Part shown: piece by piece, positions 17,339 through 26,689 of the stretch | Position numbering within the stretch: position 1 is the first letter of the stretch | Layout: every line of letters starts with the position of its first letter | NCBI RefSeq assembly: GCF_003955755.1 | Contig: NZ_CP034465.1 | Span: forward strand, 1,792,001 to 1,856,000 | Reading direction: 5' to 3' | DNA from: Jeotgalibaca ciconiae | GTDB lineage: Bacteria > Bacillota > Bacilli > Lactobacillales > Aerococcaceae | DNA length: 64,000 nucleotides | The notes under the pieces: model-generated | Told to the model about the DNA's origin: nothing | What the model saw: only the letters and a program-made list of their open reading frames with translations | The model's database searches: none | Position numbers and translations under genes: made by a program

Positions 17339-19090
17339 ATGGAAATTTTAATGAATTTACTGCTTATGCTAGGTGGCGTTGCCGTATTCATGTTTGGTAT
17401 GAAGCAGATGAGCTCCGGTTTGGAACAAAGTGCAGGGCCAGGAATACGAAATCTTTTTAAAAAAATCAATAAAAATAGAACCTTTAATTACGGAATCGGA
17501 ATCGGTGCCACAGCACTTGTTCAGTCTTCTTCTGCGACTTCAATCATGACGGTTGGTCTTGCACATGCGAATATTGTAACTGTCAAGCAAGGCGCAGGTT
17601 TTATTTTGGGCTCAAAAGTTGGTACCACTCTTACAGCTTTTATATTTGCCCTTTCAGGCATCGGTAAAGGTGGCTTTAGCATTAGCTCTGTTTTTGCTGC
17701 GCTTGCGTTTGTCGGTGTCATGATTGTTTTTTCCACTGAGAACGAAACACTGAATAAAATTGCACCATTTTTAATTGGATTTGGAATGCTATTTATTGGG
17801 ATGGAAGTAATGGAAATGGCAATCGGTGGAGCAGATTCGACACTGAGCATGGAACTCTCTAAAGTATTCAAATATGAAATCATGCAAAATCCTATTTTAC
17901 TGGTGATATTAGGAATTTTCTTTACAGCTATCATACAGTCATCCACTGCCGCAACTGGTGTTTTTATCGCTTTCTTAGCTACAGGGGTTATTAAAAATAT
18001 CGATCAATCATTTTTCCTGATAATGGGAGCAAATATCGGAACTTGTAGCGATGGCATTATGGCTTCCTTGACCACGAACGCTAAAGGCAAACGTATCGCA
18101 TTATTCCATCTGCTTACTAGTATAATTGGATCCGTAGCATTTACGATTATTCTGATTCTTTTCAGAACACCCGTTGTTAATATATTTGAAAGTCTATTCC
18201 CAGGAAAACCTCAATTTAGTCTTGCAACATTTAACCTGGTCTATAATACGCTTTACACCTTAGTCTTACTCTTCTTTCTTGATCCATTAGTTAATCTAGT
18301 GGAAAGATTGATACAAGAGAAGCAACAGAAACAAGAAGAATTGACATACATTGATGAGCGTTTCTTGAAAACTCCGGCGATTGCTGTTGAACAAGTATTA
18401 AAGGAATTGTACGACATGGCGACTCTCGCAAAGGAAAACCTTAATCGATCCTTTGCTTCCTTGGTCAATGAAGATATGAGCGAAAGTAAAAAAATTGCCG
18501 AGGTTGAAGAACGTATTAACTTCTTAACAAATGAGCTCACAAGTTATTATATAAAAATTTCATCGGTTACTAAATCTGCTGAAGACGAAAAACTGATCGG
18601 AGGATTGCACCATGTAACCAACGATATTGAGCGGCTGGGTGATTACGCGGTACTTTTATTTAATGGAGCCAGCGATATGAAGAAAAGTGATGTACAATTT
18701 TTAGATCAGACCAAAGAAGAACTTAGCCAAATCTATGAGCATATAACCGAAATGTTCGATTTAGGGTTTGATGCGTTTACGACCCGTAAAACAGAAAACT
18801 TTAGAAAAATCGCGAAACTTCACAAGGAAATCAAAAAACTAATATCTTCTACTCGGAATGAACATGTGGTACATCTAAGTTCTGGTATGTACCCTGTCGA
18901 GGTATCGAAAACCATTTATTCTGTTCTGTTTTTCTTACAAAGAATATCAGACCACATCGTGAATGTTGCTTTCTCAATTAGGTCCACCACCGGAAGTGAA
19001 ACAGAAGCATTGCAAGCCGTTGAAAGAGAAAAGAAAGAAGTTGAAAATACAGGTCGTAAATTTTCTTCAGACTCTAATGGGGAAAAGTGA
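17339..19090 (+). CDS. Na+/Pi cotransporter-family protein with PhoU-like C-terminus
   Basis: The 583-residue protein carries the two inverted NaPi repeats with their signature glutamine-serine motifs (ALVQSSSATSIMTVG near residues 60-75 and AIIQSSTAATGVFIAF near 200-215). The membrane half (about 1-320) is followed by a helical PhoU-like region (GGLHHVTNDIERLGDYAVLL). Relatives import phosphate with sodium, and the PhoU-like part is thought to regulate them. A GGGAGAAAAAC site precedes the ATG. The gene stands alone, ended by a hairpin. Confidence 0.9.
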   Translation: MEILMNLLLMLGGVAVFMFGMKQMSSGLEQSAGPGIRNLFKKINKNRTFNYGIGIGATALVQSSSATSIMTVGLAHANIVTVKQGAGFILGSKVGTTLTAFIFALSGIGKGGFSISSVFAALAFVGVMIVFSTENETLNKIAPFLIGFGMLFIGMEVMEMAIGGADSTLSMELSKVFKYEIMQNPILLVILGIFFTAIIQSSTAATGVFIAFLATGVIKNIDQSFFLIMGANIGTCSDGIMASLTTNAKGKRIALFHLLTSIIGSVAFTIILILFRTPVVNIFESLFPGKPQFSLATFNLVYNTLYTLVLLFFLDPLVNLVERLIQEKQQKQEELTYIDERFLKTPAIAVEQVLKELYDMATLAKENLNRSFASLVNEDMSESKKIAEVEERINFLTNELTSYYIKISSVTKSAEDEKLIGGLHHVTNDIERLGDYAVLLFNGASDMKKSDVQFLDQTKEELSQIYEHITEMFDLGFDAFTTRKTENFRKIAKLHKEIKKLISSTRNEHVVHLSSGMYPVEVSKTIYSVLFFLQRISDHIVNVAFSIRSTTGSETEALQAVEREKKEVENTGRKFSSDSNGEK

Positions 19091-19140
19091 AAAACTTCCG
19101 AATTCAAGTCTGAGATTGAGATAGATATTTATAAAAAAAA

Positions 19141-19178
19141 CGAGTCTTTCTGCTAGAATTCAGTTCAGTAGGAAGACT
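19141..19178 (+). terminator. Probable terminator after the Na/Pi gene
   Basis: AGTCTTTCT and AGGAAGACT form an imperfect stem around a long loop, followed by GTTTTT. Confidence 0.6.
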
Positions 19179-19280
19179 GTTTTTGATTTAGGTAATAAAA
19201 GCAGAGCATGGTGACGTTTTTATTGATATAATTTTCATTTGGATAAAATTAAAATTCATTAATCAAAGGAGACAGACAGC

Positions 19281-19802
19281 ATGGCTATATTTTTCTACGG
19301 TTGCGTCAGCATTGATGGCTATCTTGCGGATAAGAATCACAAGCTAGACTGGCTTCATCAATCGGGTAGTGTCGAGGAAACCGATTATGAGCATTTCTAT
19401 CAGAGTATGGATACTACAATTATGGGGAAGAGGACTTTTGATGAAATTAAAGATATGGAGAATGTCGAGGATTTTTATCCAACAACAAAAAACTATGTCT
19501 TTACGCATGCTCCGGATTTAGCAGTAAAGGGTTTTATTTCGGTGAGCGGCGATGTGGTTGATTTTATAAAGCAAATCGACTCAGGCAAAAATATTTGGAT
19601 TGTGGACGGTAATACCATTTTGGCTCCGCTACTCGATCATGATATGGTAGATTCAATGTTCATCCAGATTGCGCCAGTCTTACTGGGTGAAGGTATACCA
19701 TTATTTTCACAAAGTGAACAATTAAAGCGATTCTATTTAAAAGAGGTAAAACAATACGGACAGTTTGCAGAACTGGTTTACAGCAAAGTATCTTCTTCAT
19801 AG
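19281..19802 (+). CDS. Dihydrofolate-reductase-like (RibD C-terminal family) protein
   Basis: The 173-residue protein has the RibD-C/DHFR-like fold: FFYGCVSIDGYLADKNHKLDWL at the start, TIMGKRTFDEI, KNIWIVDGNTILAPLLDHDMVD, and IQIAPVLLGEGIPLF. Stand-alone members are NAD(P)H-dependent reductases of unknown substrate, widespread in Firmicutes. AAAGGAGACAGACAGC precedes the ATG. No neighbour suggests a pathway. Confidence 0.85.
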   Translation: MAIFFYGCVSIDGYLADKNHKLDWLHQSGSVEETDYEHFYQSMDTTIMGKRTFDEIKDMENVEDFYPTTKNYVFTHAPDLAVKGFISVSGDVVDFIKQIDSGKNIWIVDGNTILAPLLDHDMVDSMFIQIAPVLLGEGIPLFSQSEQLKRFYLKEVKQYGQFAELVYSKVSSS

Positions 19803-19899
19803 TTGAAGAAAAAACAGCTAAAAATTGTAGAATATGTTATGTTATAAAGGTAACAAACGGAATTTGAAATATCTAAAAAGATAGGAAGTTTACTGAAAG

Positions 19900-20442
19900 A
19901 TGAATCAACACAAACCAATTCATACTGCAATACCAGGTTTAGGGCAGAGAAGTATCAAGACTGCTTTAGCAGCAGCTATTATTGCGCTAATTTATTTGCC
20001 ATTAGAGAGAAATCCGTCTTTTTCTTGCATTGGTGTCATTTTTGGAATGGGCAACAATATGGAAGATTCAAGATTAAATGGTGGAAACCGTCTTATTGGA
20101 ACAATCATTGGTGGATTTGTTGGTATGAGTATGTTTTGGCTTGAACATGTTATATACCCTAGTGGCAACTATTATCTTAAAGTTCTGCTTGTTTTCTTTG
20201 GATTAATTATTTTAATTTGGTCATCGGTTGCTTTTCGTTGGCCGGGCGCTGTTCAGCCCGGCGGAGTTGTTCTTTGTATCATCATGTTTAATACACCGGA
20301 AAATCATATTGATTATGCTTTCAACAGAATGATTGATACGGCAATTGGTGTGGTTTTTGCGCTCGCCATTAACCGGATTGTAACAAGAGAAAGAGTTGAT
20401 CGCTTGCTTAAGCGTATGAATGGAAAAAATGATCATGCTTAA
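19900..20442 (+). CDS. FUSC/ArAE-like aromatic acid exporter family membrane protein
   Basis: The 180-residue protein begins GLGQRSIKTALAAAIIALIYLPLERNP, a typical start of the FUSC-like aromatic-acid exporter group, with further helices and the closing MIDTAIGVVFALAINRIV. It lacks the long cytoplasmic C-terminal domain of larger relatives. The ribosome binding site is weak (AGGAAGTTT). The role is unknown, probably small-molecule efflux. Confidence 0.75.
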   Translation: MNQHKPIHTAIPGLGQRSIKTALAAAIIALIYLPLERNPSFSCIGVIFGMGNNMEDSRLNGGNRLIGTIIGGFVGMSMFWLEHVIYPSGNYYLKVLLVFFGLIILIWSSVAFRWPGAVQPGGVVLCIIMFNTPENHIDYAFNRMIDTAIGVVFALAINRIVTRERVDRLLKRMNGKNDHA

Positions 20443-20670
20443 AAGAGGATTAGGACAAAACAATATACAGTGGGAATGTTCTATTTTTTCATTGAAAACT
20501 TATTTTAGAAGCTGACAGCTTGTTTTCCAGTAAAGAGCACTTTGGGGTAAATAGTTTAGTAAGTTAAAGAACAATAAAAAGAAACTTATTTCTGTTCTAA
20601 TACCATTTGTTATGCTAATATAAGTCATTGAAGAAATGTTGTAGCAGATGATGATAGATTCTATTTTGGA

Positions 20671-20695
20671 AAAGCAGGCAGTAAATGCTGCTTTT
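20671..20695 (+). terminator. Possible terminator between the FUSC-like gene and dus
   Basis: AAAGCAG and CTGC(TTT) close a short stem with a T run. The rest of 20443-20738 shows nothing recognisable. Confidence 0.45.
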
Positions 20696-20738
20696 TCATT
20701 TTGAACAAAATAGGTATTAGATATGAAAGGATTCGAAC

Positions 20739-21725
20739 ATGAAAGATAATTTTTGGCAAGAATTACCGCGTCCATTTTTTGTTTTGGCGCCAATGGAAGA
20801 CGTGACAGATGTTGTGTTTCGTCATGTAATCAGTGAAGCAGCAAGCCCAGATGTATTTTTTACAGAGTTTACCAACAGTGAAAGTTATTGTCACCCGAAT
20901 GGAAAAGAAAGTGTCCGTGGGCGTTTGACGTTTACAGAAGATGAACAGCCGATTGTTGCTCATATATGGGGAGACAAGCCCGAGTATTTTAGGCAAATGA
21001 GTATTGGCATGGCCGAGATGGGTTACCGGGGGATTGATATTAATATGGGCTGCCCGGCGCCTAATGTTTTTAAACATGGCAGGGGGTCTGGGTTGATTCT
21101 CCGTCCTGAAGTTGCAGCAGAACTGATTCAAGCAGCAAAAGCAGGAGGATTGCCTGTGAGTGTAAAAACAAGATTGGGACATGCAGAAATCAATGAATGG
21201 CGTGGTTGGTTGACGCACTTATTTAAACAAGATATTGCAAACCTGTCGATTCATTTACGTACGAAAGTAGAAATGAGTCAAGGAGATGCTCATTGGGAAT
21301 TGATTCCTGAGATAAAGAAACTCCGTGATGAAATTGCACCAAATACATTATTGACGATTAATGGTGACATTCCGAATTACCAAACGGGTATGGAATTGGT
21401 TGAAAAGTATGGTGTTGATGGGGTTATGATTGGGCGCGGCGTGTTTCATAATCCATTTGCTTTTGAGAAAGAAGCAAATGAACATAGTCCAAAAGAATTG
21501 CTCAATCTTTTTAGATACCATTTAGATTTATTTGATAAATATTCACAACTGGAACCGCGTGTCTTTAAACCATTGCGCCGATTCTTTAAGATTTATGTTC
21601 GTGAGTTTCGAGGAGCAAGCGATCTTAGACTGCAATTAATGGATACGGAGACAACCGATGAAGTGCGTGGATTGTTAAATGAATTTGAGGAAAAGTATTT
21701 GGTTGAGGACAAAATGTTATCATAA
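20739..21725 (+). CDS. tRNA-dihydrouridine synthase
   Basis: FMN enzyme that reduces uridine to dihydrouridine in tRNA D-loops. The 328-residue TIM barrel shows [12 protein letters not shown] at the flavin end, [10 protein letters not shown] with the catalytic-site cysteine, VKTRLG, and the phosphate-binding [15 protein letters not shown]. The [17 protein letters not shown] segment differs from the more usual CPVxKxxKxGAGS of DusB, so this may be a separate Dus subgroup. A Gram-positive tRNA target cannot be assigned by homology alone. Confidence 0.9.
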   Translation: MKDNFWQELPRPFFVLAPMEDVTDVVFRHVISEAASPDVFFTEFTNSESYCHPNGKESVRGRLTFTEDEQPIVAHIWGDKPEYFRQMSIGMAEMGYRGIDINMGCPAPNVFKHGRGSGLILRPEVAAELIQAAKAGGLPVSVKTRLGHAEINEWRGWLTHLFKQDIANLSIHLRTKVEMSQGDAHWELIPEIKKLRDEIAPNTLLTINGDIPNYQTGMELVEKYGVDGVMIGRGVFHNPFAFEKEANEHSPKELLNLFRYHLDLFDKYSQLEPRVFKPLRRFFKIYVREFRGASDLRLQLMDTETTDEVRGLLNEFEEKYLVEDKMLS

Positions 21726-21753
21726 AAAAGTTAACACCTTGTCGTTGTATAAT

Positions 21754-21802
21754 GAAAAAAACAGATTTGAGTATTTTTAATTTACTCAAATCTGTTTTTT
21801 TA
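21754..21802. terminator. Bidirectional terminator between dus and the yeiH-type gene
   Basis: AAACAGATTTGAGTA and its exact complement form a 15-bp stem with a nine-base loop; A and T runs flank it on both sides. Confidence 0.92.
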
Positions 21803-21880
21803 TGGAGTAGGGTAATATAAGTTTTTTTCTGCCTCCGGGAAATTAAACGAATCGTAGCTATTGGCTTGAGATTCTTATTA

Positions 21881-22900
21881 TTACACTATTCCCATGAAAA
21901 ATTCTACGGTGATTGCTACAATCACGACTAGAGTAGAAATAATGAACCCATGAATCATGGGATTAAGACCAGATTTTCTCATCTCTTTGAAGTCTGTATT
22001 CATACCGATTGCGGCTAGAGCAGAAACCATTAAGAACTTGCTTAATAATTTCAATGCATTAGAGAACGGAAGAGGAATGAATCCCATACTATTGATCACA
22101 GACATACCCACAAATGCAATGATAAACCAGGGAAAGAGAGAAATTAAATTTACTTTTTCATTTTTTGTTTTTAAAGTAACCGAGTTTTTTCTATTTGAAT
22201 AAGTGTTAATTAAAGAGAAAATCAATACAGTTGGAATAATAGATAGGGTGCGAGTCAGCTTGACCATTGTAGCAAAATCACCTGCTGCTTCGCTGAATGC
22301 ATATCCAGCAGCAACTACACTTGAAGTGTCGTTTACTGCAGTACCCGTCCATAAACCGTATGCGATATCGCTTAAACCTAACGCCCGTCCCATAATAGGA
22401 AATGAGATAATCATAATTACATCGAAAAGAAAGGTTGCAGACATTGCATAAGCAATATCTTTGTCTTCCGCATCAATCGCAGGAGCGAGAGCAGCAATGG
22501 CAGAACCACCACAAATTCCTGTCCCGGCAGAAATCATGTTAGAGAGTTTCCAATCCAAACCAAGCCATTTCCCTACAAAGTATCCTCCTCCAAAACAGGT
22601 TACTAAAGTAAAGAGCATGACAATTAAAGATAAGCGTCCAACAGTTAGAATGGTTTCAATACTTAAAGAAGCACCTAATAATATAATTGAAAATTTAAGT
22701 ATTTTTTTAGACGTAAATGTTAACCCCACCGTTACTTCTTTACTAGGTTTCCAAAAATTATTTAAAAGTATCCCAAGAAATAGTGCGATCAAAGAATCAC
22801 TAACAATGGGTATAGGCAATAAAGACTGTATGAACCGTGCGACTAAGGCAAGTAATAAAGCAAGAGAAAAACCAGGTAAATAATTTAATAGCTTTTTCAT
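21881..22900 (-). CDS. YeiH-family putative sulfate exporter (UPF0324)
   Basis: A 339-residue, roughly ten-helix membrane protein with the family's NMISAGTGICGGSAIAALAP and GTAVNDTSSVVAAG motifs. YeiH proteins are annotated as putative sulfate exporters, and some are linked to sulfur-compound stress; direct evidence is thin. It is divergent from an adjacent LysR regulator, the usual arrangement for this family, which suggests inducible expression. AGGAGAAATG precedes the ATG. Confidence 0.88.
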   Translation of the reverse strand: MKKLLNYLPGFSLALLLALVARFIQSLLPIPIVSDSLIALFLGILLNNFWKPSKEVTVGLTFTSKKILKFSIILLGASLSIETILTVGRLSLIVMLFTLVTCFGGGYFVGKWLGLDWKLSNMISAGTGICGGSAIAALAPAIDAEDKDIAYAMSATFLFDVIMIISFPIMGRALGLSDIAYGLWTGTAVNDTSSVVAAGYAFSEAAGDFATMVKLTRTLSIIPTVLIFSLINTYSNRKNSVTLKTKNEKVNLISLFPWFIIAFVGMSVINSMGFIPLPFSNALKLLSKFLMVSALAAIGMNTDFKEMRKSGLNPMIHGFIISTLVVIVAITVEFFMGIV

Positions 22901-22979
22901 ACATTTCTCCTTCCACTAAGAATAATTTATAAATCTAATGTAATTTTACAAGGGCACAACGATAAAATCCAATTATGAT

Positions 22980-23009
22980 TTGTTATCATCGATAAGGGTG
23001 TGTTATAGT
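22980..23009 (+). promoter_or_regulatory. lysR promoter overlapping a LysR-type site
   Basis: TTATCATCGATAA (22983-22995) is a T-N11-A palindrome of LysR type. It overlaps a possible promoter TTGTTA, 18 bp, TATAGT (23004-23009). It lies between the divergent yeiH-type and lysR genes, so the regulator probably controls both. Confidence 0.45.
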
Positions 23010-23042
23010 AAAAGGAGTAAAAATCACATTAAGGAGGGTTCC

Positions 23043-23921
23043 ATGCTAGATACAAAACTACTCACATTTGTTCAAGTGGCTAAATATAAAAACTATACAA
23101 AAGCAGCTCATGCGTTGAATTTAACCCAACCTGCTGTTAGCCAGCATATAAAGAAAATAGAAGAACATTATGGATGTCGTTTGATTATAATCGATGGGAA
23201 AACAGTGACTTTAACTGAACAAGGAAAATTACTATACAGTTATGCAAATTTTCAGCTTGCAAATGAGAAGCAATTAATCGATCAAATAAAGAGAGTTGAG
23301 ACATCTATTAAGATTGGTTCAACATTGTCGATCGCTGATTACTATTTACCAGATTATCTGAGTGCGTATTTAAGTGATTCTGACGAAGTCATTTCTGTGT
23401 CTGTAAAAAATACAGAAATGATTATTGATATGTTACTGAACAATGAATTATCTTGTGCATTTATCGAAGGGATATTTGATAAATCGTTGTTTCATTATTT
23501 TGAGTTTCAGAACACAAAATTTCTTCCCGTAAGCAGAAAAGGTCACCCCTTGGAAAATTCCAAAGTGAATATAAGCGATATACATGAATATCCTTTGCTT
23601 TTACGAGAAAAAGGCTCGGGAACAAGAGAAATTTACGAAAATTTTTTATATGAAACAAATGATTCGCTGCTATCCGTTTCAAAGATTCATGAAATCAGTA
23701 GTTTTTCAATTATAAAAAATATATTAAAGAAATCAGATGCTGTCTCATTCATGTATGAAGAAGTTGCAAAAGAAGAAGTCGAAAAAGGTGAATTGTGCTA
23801 TCTACATATAAAGGATTTTTTAATCAATCGTCCCTTATATTTTATTTATCCAAAAAATAGTTTGATGAAACAAAAAAACGAAGTGTTTTACGAAAAATTA
23901 ATGAAAAAACGAAACGAATGA
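23043..23921 (+). CDS. LysR-family regulator (CysL/YeiE-like)
   Basis: The 292-residue protein has an N-terminal winged helix (FVQVAKYKNYTKAAHALNLT, then QPAVSQHIKKIEEHYG) and a substrate-binding C-terminal domain. I start it at ATG 23043, seven bases after AAGGAGGG, rather than the upstream in-frame codon at 22980, which would read through the promoter. Divergence from the yeiH-type gene suggests it regulates that exporter, as YeiE or CysL-like proteins do elsewhere. Confidence 0.88.
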   Translation: MLDTKLLTFVQVAKYKNYTKAAHALNLTQPAVSQHIKKIEEHYGCRLIIIDGKTVTLTEQGKLLYSYANFQLANEKQLIDQIKRVETSIKIGSTLSIADYYLPDYLSAYLSDSDEVISVSVKNTEMIIDMLLNNELSCAFIEGIFDKSLFHYFEFQNTKFLPVSRKGHPLENSKVNISDIHEYPLLLREKGSGTREIYENFLYETNDSLLSVSKIHEISSFSIIKNILKKSDAVSFMYEEVAKEEVEKGELCYLHIKDFLINRPLYFIYPKNSLMKQKNEVFYEKLMKKRNE

Positions 23922-24004
23922 TCTTAGATTGAAGAATGAAGGTACAATAGTGTACTATTAATAAACAGGAATAAATAAGGAAAAAGATAGGAGAACGAAA
24001 CGAA

Positions 24005-24832
24005 ATGAAGTTAATTTCATGGAATATAGATTCATTAAATGCTGCTTTAACCAGTGATTCAAATCGTGCACTGCTGACGCGAGAGGTACTAAGGAATATA
24101 CTTGCTTTGAATCCCGATATCATTGCGATTCAAGAAACAAAACTAACCGCAAAAGGATTAACAAAGAAGCATGCAGAGATATTAGCCGAACACGCTTGGG
24201 AATACGAGATTGCTTGGAGAAGTGCTGTTGAACCTGCTCGTAAAAGTTATGCGGGGACGTTGTTCTTATATAAGAAAGCTCTAAATCCGGTAATTACTTT
24301 TCCTGAAATTGGAGCACCAACAACGATGGATGCAGAAGGTAGAATCATTACCTTGGAATTTGAAGATTTGTTTGTCACACAAGTATATACTCCGAATGCT
24401 GGAAATACATTGGGACGATTAGAAGACCGCCAAATTTGGGATCAAAAATACGCAGAATATTTATCCCAATTAGATCAAACAAAACCAGTACTGGCAGTGG
24501 GAGACTTTAATGTTGCTCATGAGGAAATAGACTTGGCTCATCCCGATCGCAATCATTTCTCTGCGGGATTCACGGATGAAGAAAGACAAGGCTTTACACA
24601 CCTATTAGCCCAGGGATTTACTGATACATTCCGTCATTTGCATGGAGATATTGAAGGGGTATATACCTGGTGGGCACAGCGAGTGAAGACGAGTAAAATT
24701 AATAATTCAGGCTGGAGAATTGATTATGCTCTAGTAAGCAATCGGCTAGCAGATAAAGTAGTCAAGTCGGAAATGCTTGATTCTGGAATTCGTCAAGATC
24801 ACACACCGCTCTTAGTTGAGTTGGAATTTTAA
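24005..24832 (+). CDS. Exodeoxyribonuclease III / AP endonuclease
   Basis: Cuts DNA at abasic sites and trims 3' ends in base-excision repair. The 275-residue EEP-fold enzyme has MKLISWNIDSLNAAL, the metal ligand in IIAIQETKL, the catalytic Tyr region VTQVYTPNAG, the ligands in VGDFNVAHEEIDLAHP, and RIDYALVS with the final QDHTPLLVEL His. It is an ExoA-type protein of normal length. It is followed within 40 bases by the MutS-like gene, and the two may share a message. Confidence 0.93.
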   Translation: MKLISWNIDSLNAALTSDSNRALLTREVLRNILALNPDIIAIQETKLTAKGLTKKHAEILAEHAWEYEIAWRSAVEPARKSYAGTLFLYKKALNPVITFPEIGAPTTMDAEGRIITLEFEDLFVTQVYTPNAGNTLGRLEDRQIWDQKYAEYLSQLDQTKPVLAVGDFNVAHEEIDLAHPDRNHFSAGFTDEERQGFTHLLAQGFTDTFRHLHGDIEGVYTWWAQRVKTSKINNSGWRIDYALVSNRLADKVVKSEMLDSGIRQDHTPLLVELEF

Positions 24833-24870
24833 AGGAAGTAATCTCATAGGGTTTATAGAGGGAGTTAGCA

Positions 24871-26523
24871 ATGGGGGATCGTTATATAGTAATAAGTATC
24901 GTAGTGGCTGTGTGTTGCGTAATTATTTTCATGGAAATACGCAGCCGCCTGAAACTGAAAGCGAAAGTACGGAATCAGTGGGGGGAAGCTCCCTACCAAG
25001 TTCGTTTTGATAAGGAGAAAAGCTTGAAAACAGCTTGGCAAACTGAAAAAAACTTTTCTGAATGGGACTCTGAAATTGATGATCTTACTTGGAACGATCT
25101 GGATTTATTTGACGTTTTTGAAACAATCAATGCTACTTATTCCAGCATAGGCTCTCAGGCTTTATACTGTCAACTTCGCAATTATCATTTTAAAAAAGAT
25201 GAACAGTTGGAGAAGGTAATAAAATATTATGAGGAAAATCCTCAAACAAGAGAGAAAGTACAATATCAGTTCGCACGTTTAGGAAAGCAAGATAATAACT
25301 TAGTAACAGCCTATCTGTCAAAGCCGCAAAATCAACTAGGTAACTTGTATATCTATCTAGCATTAGGTTTATTCCCTTTTATCGGTGTACTTCTTTTGCT
25401 TTTCGGACAACTAGCTGGGGGATTTTTTTTATTGGCTAGTGCGGTCTTAAATCCGATTTATTATATGATAAAAAAACTTTCTCTTGAAACGGAATTAAAC
25501 AGCATGCGCTATTTCGTTCAGATGATTGCGACTGCAAACAAACTAGCAAAGATTGAAACACCTTTGCAAAAACCGTTACAAGAGGCATTAAAGCCACTCC
25601 GAACTATTCCTCAATTCGGCTTCGCTTTTCGTTTAAAAGGCAATACGGAAGCGGATTTGATATTCGATTATTTAAATATGGTAGTCATGCTTCCTTTTAT
25701 TTCTTATAGTTTTGTTTTGAACAGCTTGCAGAAAAATCAGAAAAAAGCGATTCAAGTTTGGCAGCTTTTAGGGAAGTTAGAGCTAGCAGTTGCCATCCTA
25801 AATTTCCGGACCTATATGCCGTTGAGTTGTGAGCCGGAATTTCAAGAAGATGGTGTCACTGCAGAAAGCATTTATCATCCTCTTTTAGAAGAACCTGTTA
25901 CTAATCCATTACATTGGGAAAAGAATACTTTGGTTACGGGCTCAAATGCGTCTGGAAAGTCTACCTATATCAAAAGTGTTGCAATTAATTGTATCCTTGC
26001 TCAGACCATACAAACGGCTCTTGCTTCCAGCTTTTCTTTGGCCCCGGGACACGTCATAACTTCTATGGCGGTAGAAGATAATATTTTTGAAGGAGATAGT
26101 TACTTTATTGCGGAAATCAAGTCGATTAAGCGTTTGTTAACACAAGTGGAAACAAATGAGAAGTGTTATTGTTTCATAGATGAGATTCTGAAAGGGACGA
26201 ATACAATTGAACGGATTGCTGCTTCATCAAGTGTCGTTCATTGGCTTCGGAATTTTCCGAGTCTGGCATTTATTGCGACCCATGATATTGAATTGACCGA
26301 AATATTAAAAACAAGTTGCAAGAATGTTCATTTTGCTGAAAGTGTCACGAAAGAAGAGGGAGTCGTTTTTGATTATCTGCTAAAATCAGGACCTGCACGA
26401 GTAAGGAATGCGATTTCCTTGCTTAAAGTTTTAGATTATCCTGTCGAGATTATCCAATCAGCTCAAAAAGAAGCTGCTCATTTTGATCATCATCGTAAAT
26501 GGCAGCCCCTATCGGATTCGTGA
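24871..26523 (+). CDS. Membrane-anchored MutS-like ATPase
   Basis: The 550-residue protein is a MutS relative without the mismatch-recognition domain. An N-terminal transmembrane helix (residues about 4-22) is followed by a soluble region, a second hydrophobic pair near 160-205 (YIYLALGLFPFIGVLLLLFG), a lever-like helical part, and a MutS ATPase: Walker A TGSNASGKST at about 356-365, Walker B CYCFIDEILKGTNTIER near 432, and the THD switch (FIATHDIELTEI). The phenylalanine mismatch-wedge motif is absent. Function is unknown; ordinary mismatch repair is unlikely. It sits right after exoA. Confidence 0.85.
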   Translation: MGDRYIVISIVVAVCCVIIFMEIRSRLKLKAKVRNQWGEAPYQVRFDKEKSLKTAWQTEKNFSEWDSEIDDLTWNDLDLFDVFETINATYSSIGSQALYCQLRNYHFKKDEQLEKVIKYYEENPQTREKVQYQFARLGKQDNNLVTAYLSKPQNQLGNLYIYLALGLFPFIGVLLLLFGQLAGGFFLLASAVLNPIYYMIKKLSLETELNSMRYFVQMIATANKLAKIETPLQKPLQEALKPLRTIPQFGFAFRLKGNTEADLIFDYLNMVVMLPFISYSFVLNSLQKNQKKAIQVWQLLGKLELAVAILNFRTYMPLSCEPEFQEDGVTAESIYHPLLEEPVTNPLHWEKNTLVTGSNASGKSTYIKSVAINCILAQTIQTALASSFSLAPGHVITSMAVEDNIFEGDSYFIAEIKSIKRLLTQVETNEKCYCFIDEILKGTNTIERIAASSSVVHWLRNFPSLAFIATHDIELTEILKTSCKNVHFAESVTKEEGVVFDYLLKSGPARVRNAISLLKVLDYPVEIIQSAQKEAAHFDHHRKWQPLSDS

Positions 26524-26544
26524 TAAGAAAGTAAAAAAATATGG

Positions 26545-26600
26545 AAACTGTCATCATAGGCAAAGTGCTCTTTGTTACATGAAGACAGTTTTTTATTTTT
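26545..26600 (+). terminator. Terminator after the MutS-like gene
   Basis: AAACTGTC pairs with GACAGTTT around a 31-base loop that itself holds a small CAAAG/CTTTG hairpin, then a T run. Confidence 0.75.
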
Positions 26601-26689
26601 TTAAGCTCTACAGGACCCTATCAAATGAAACCTTTTTATTAATTCAGTATAATATAAGAAACAATAGTATGAATAAAGAGGAGGCGCTT

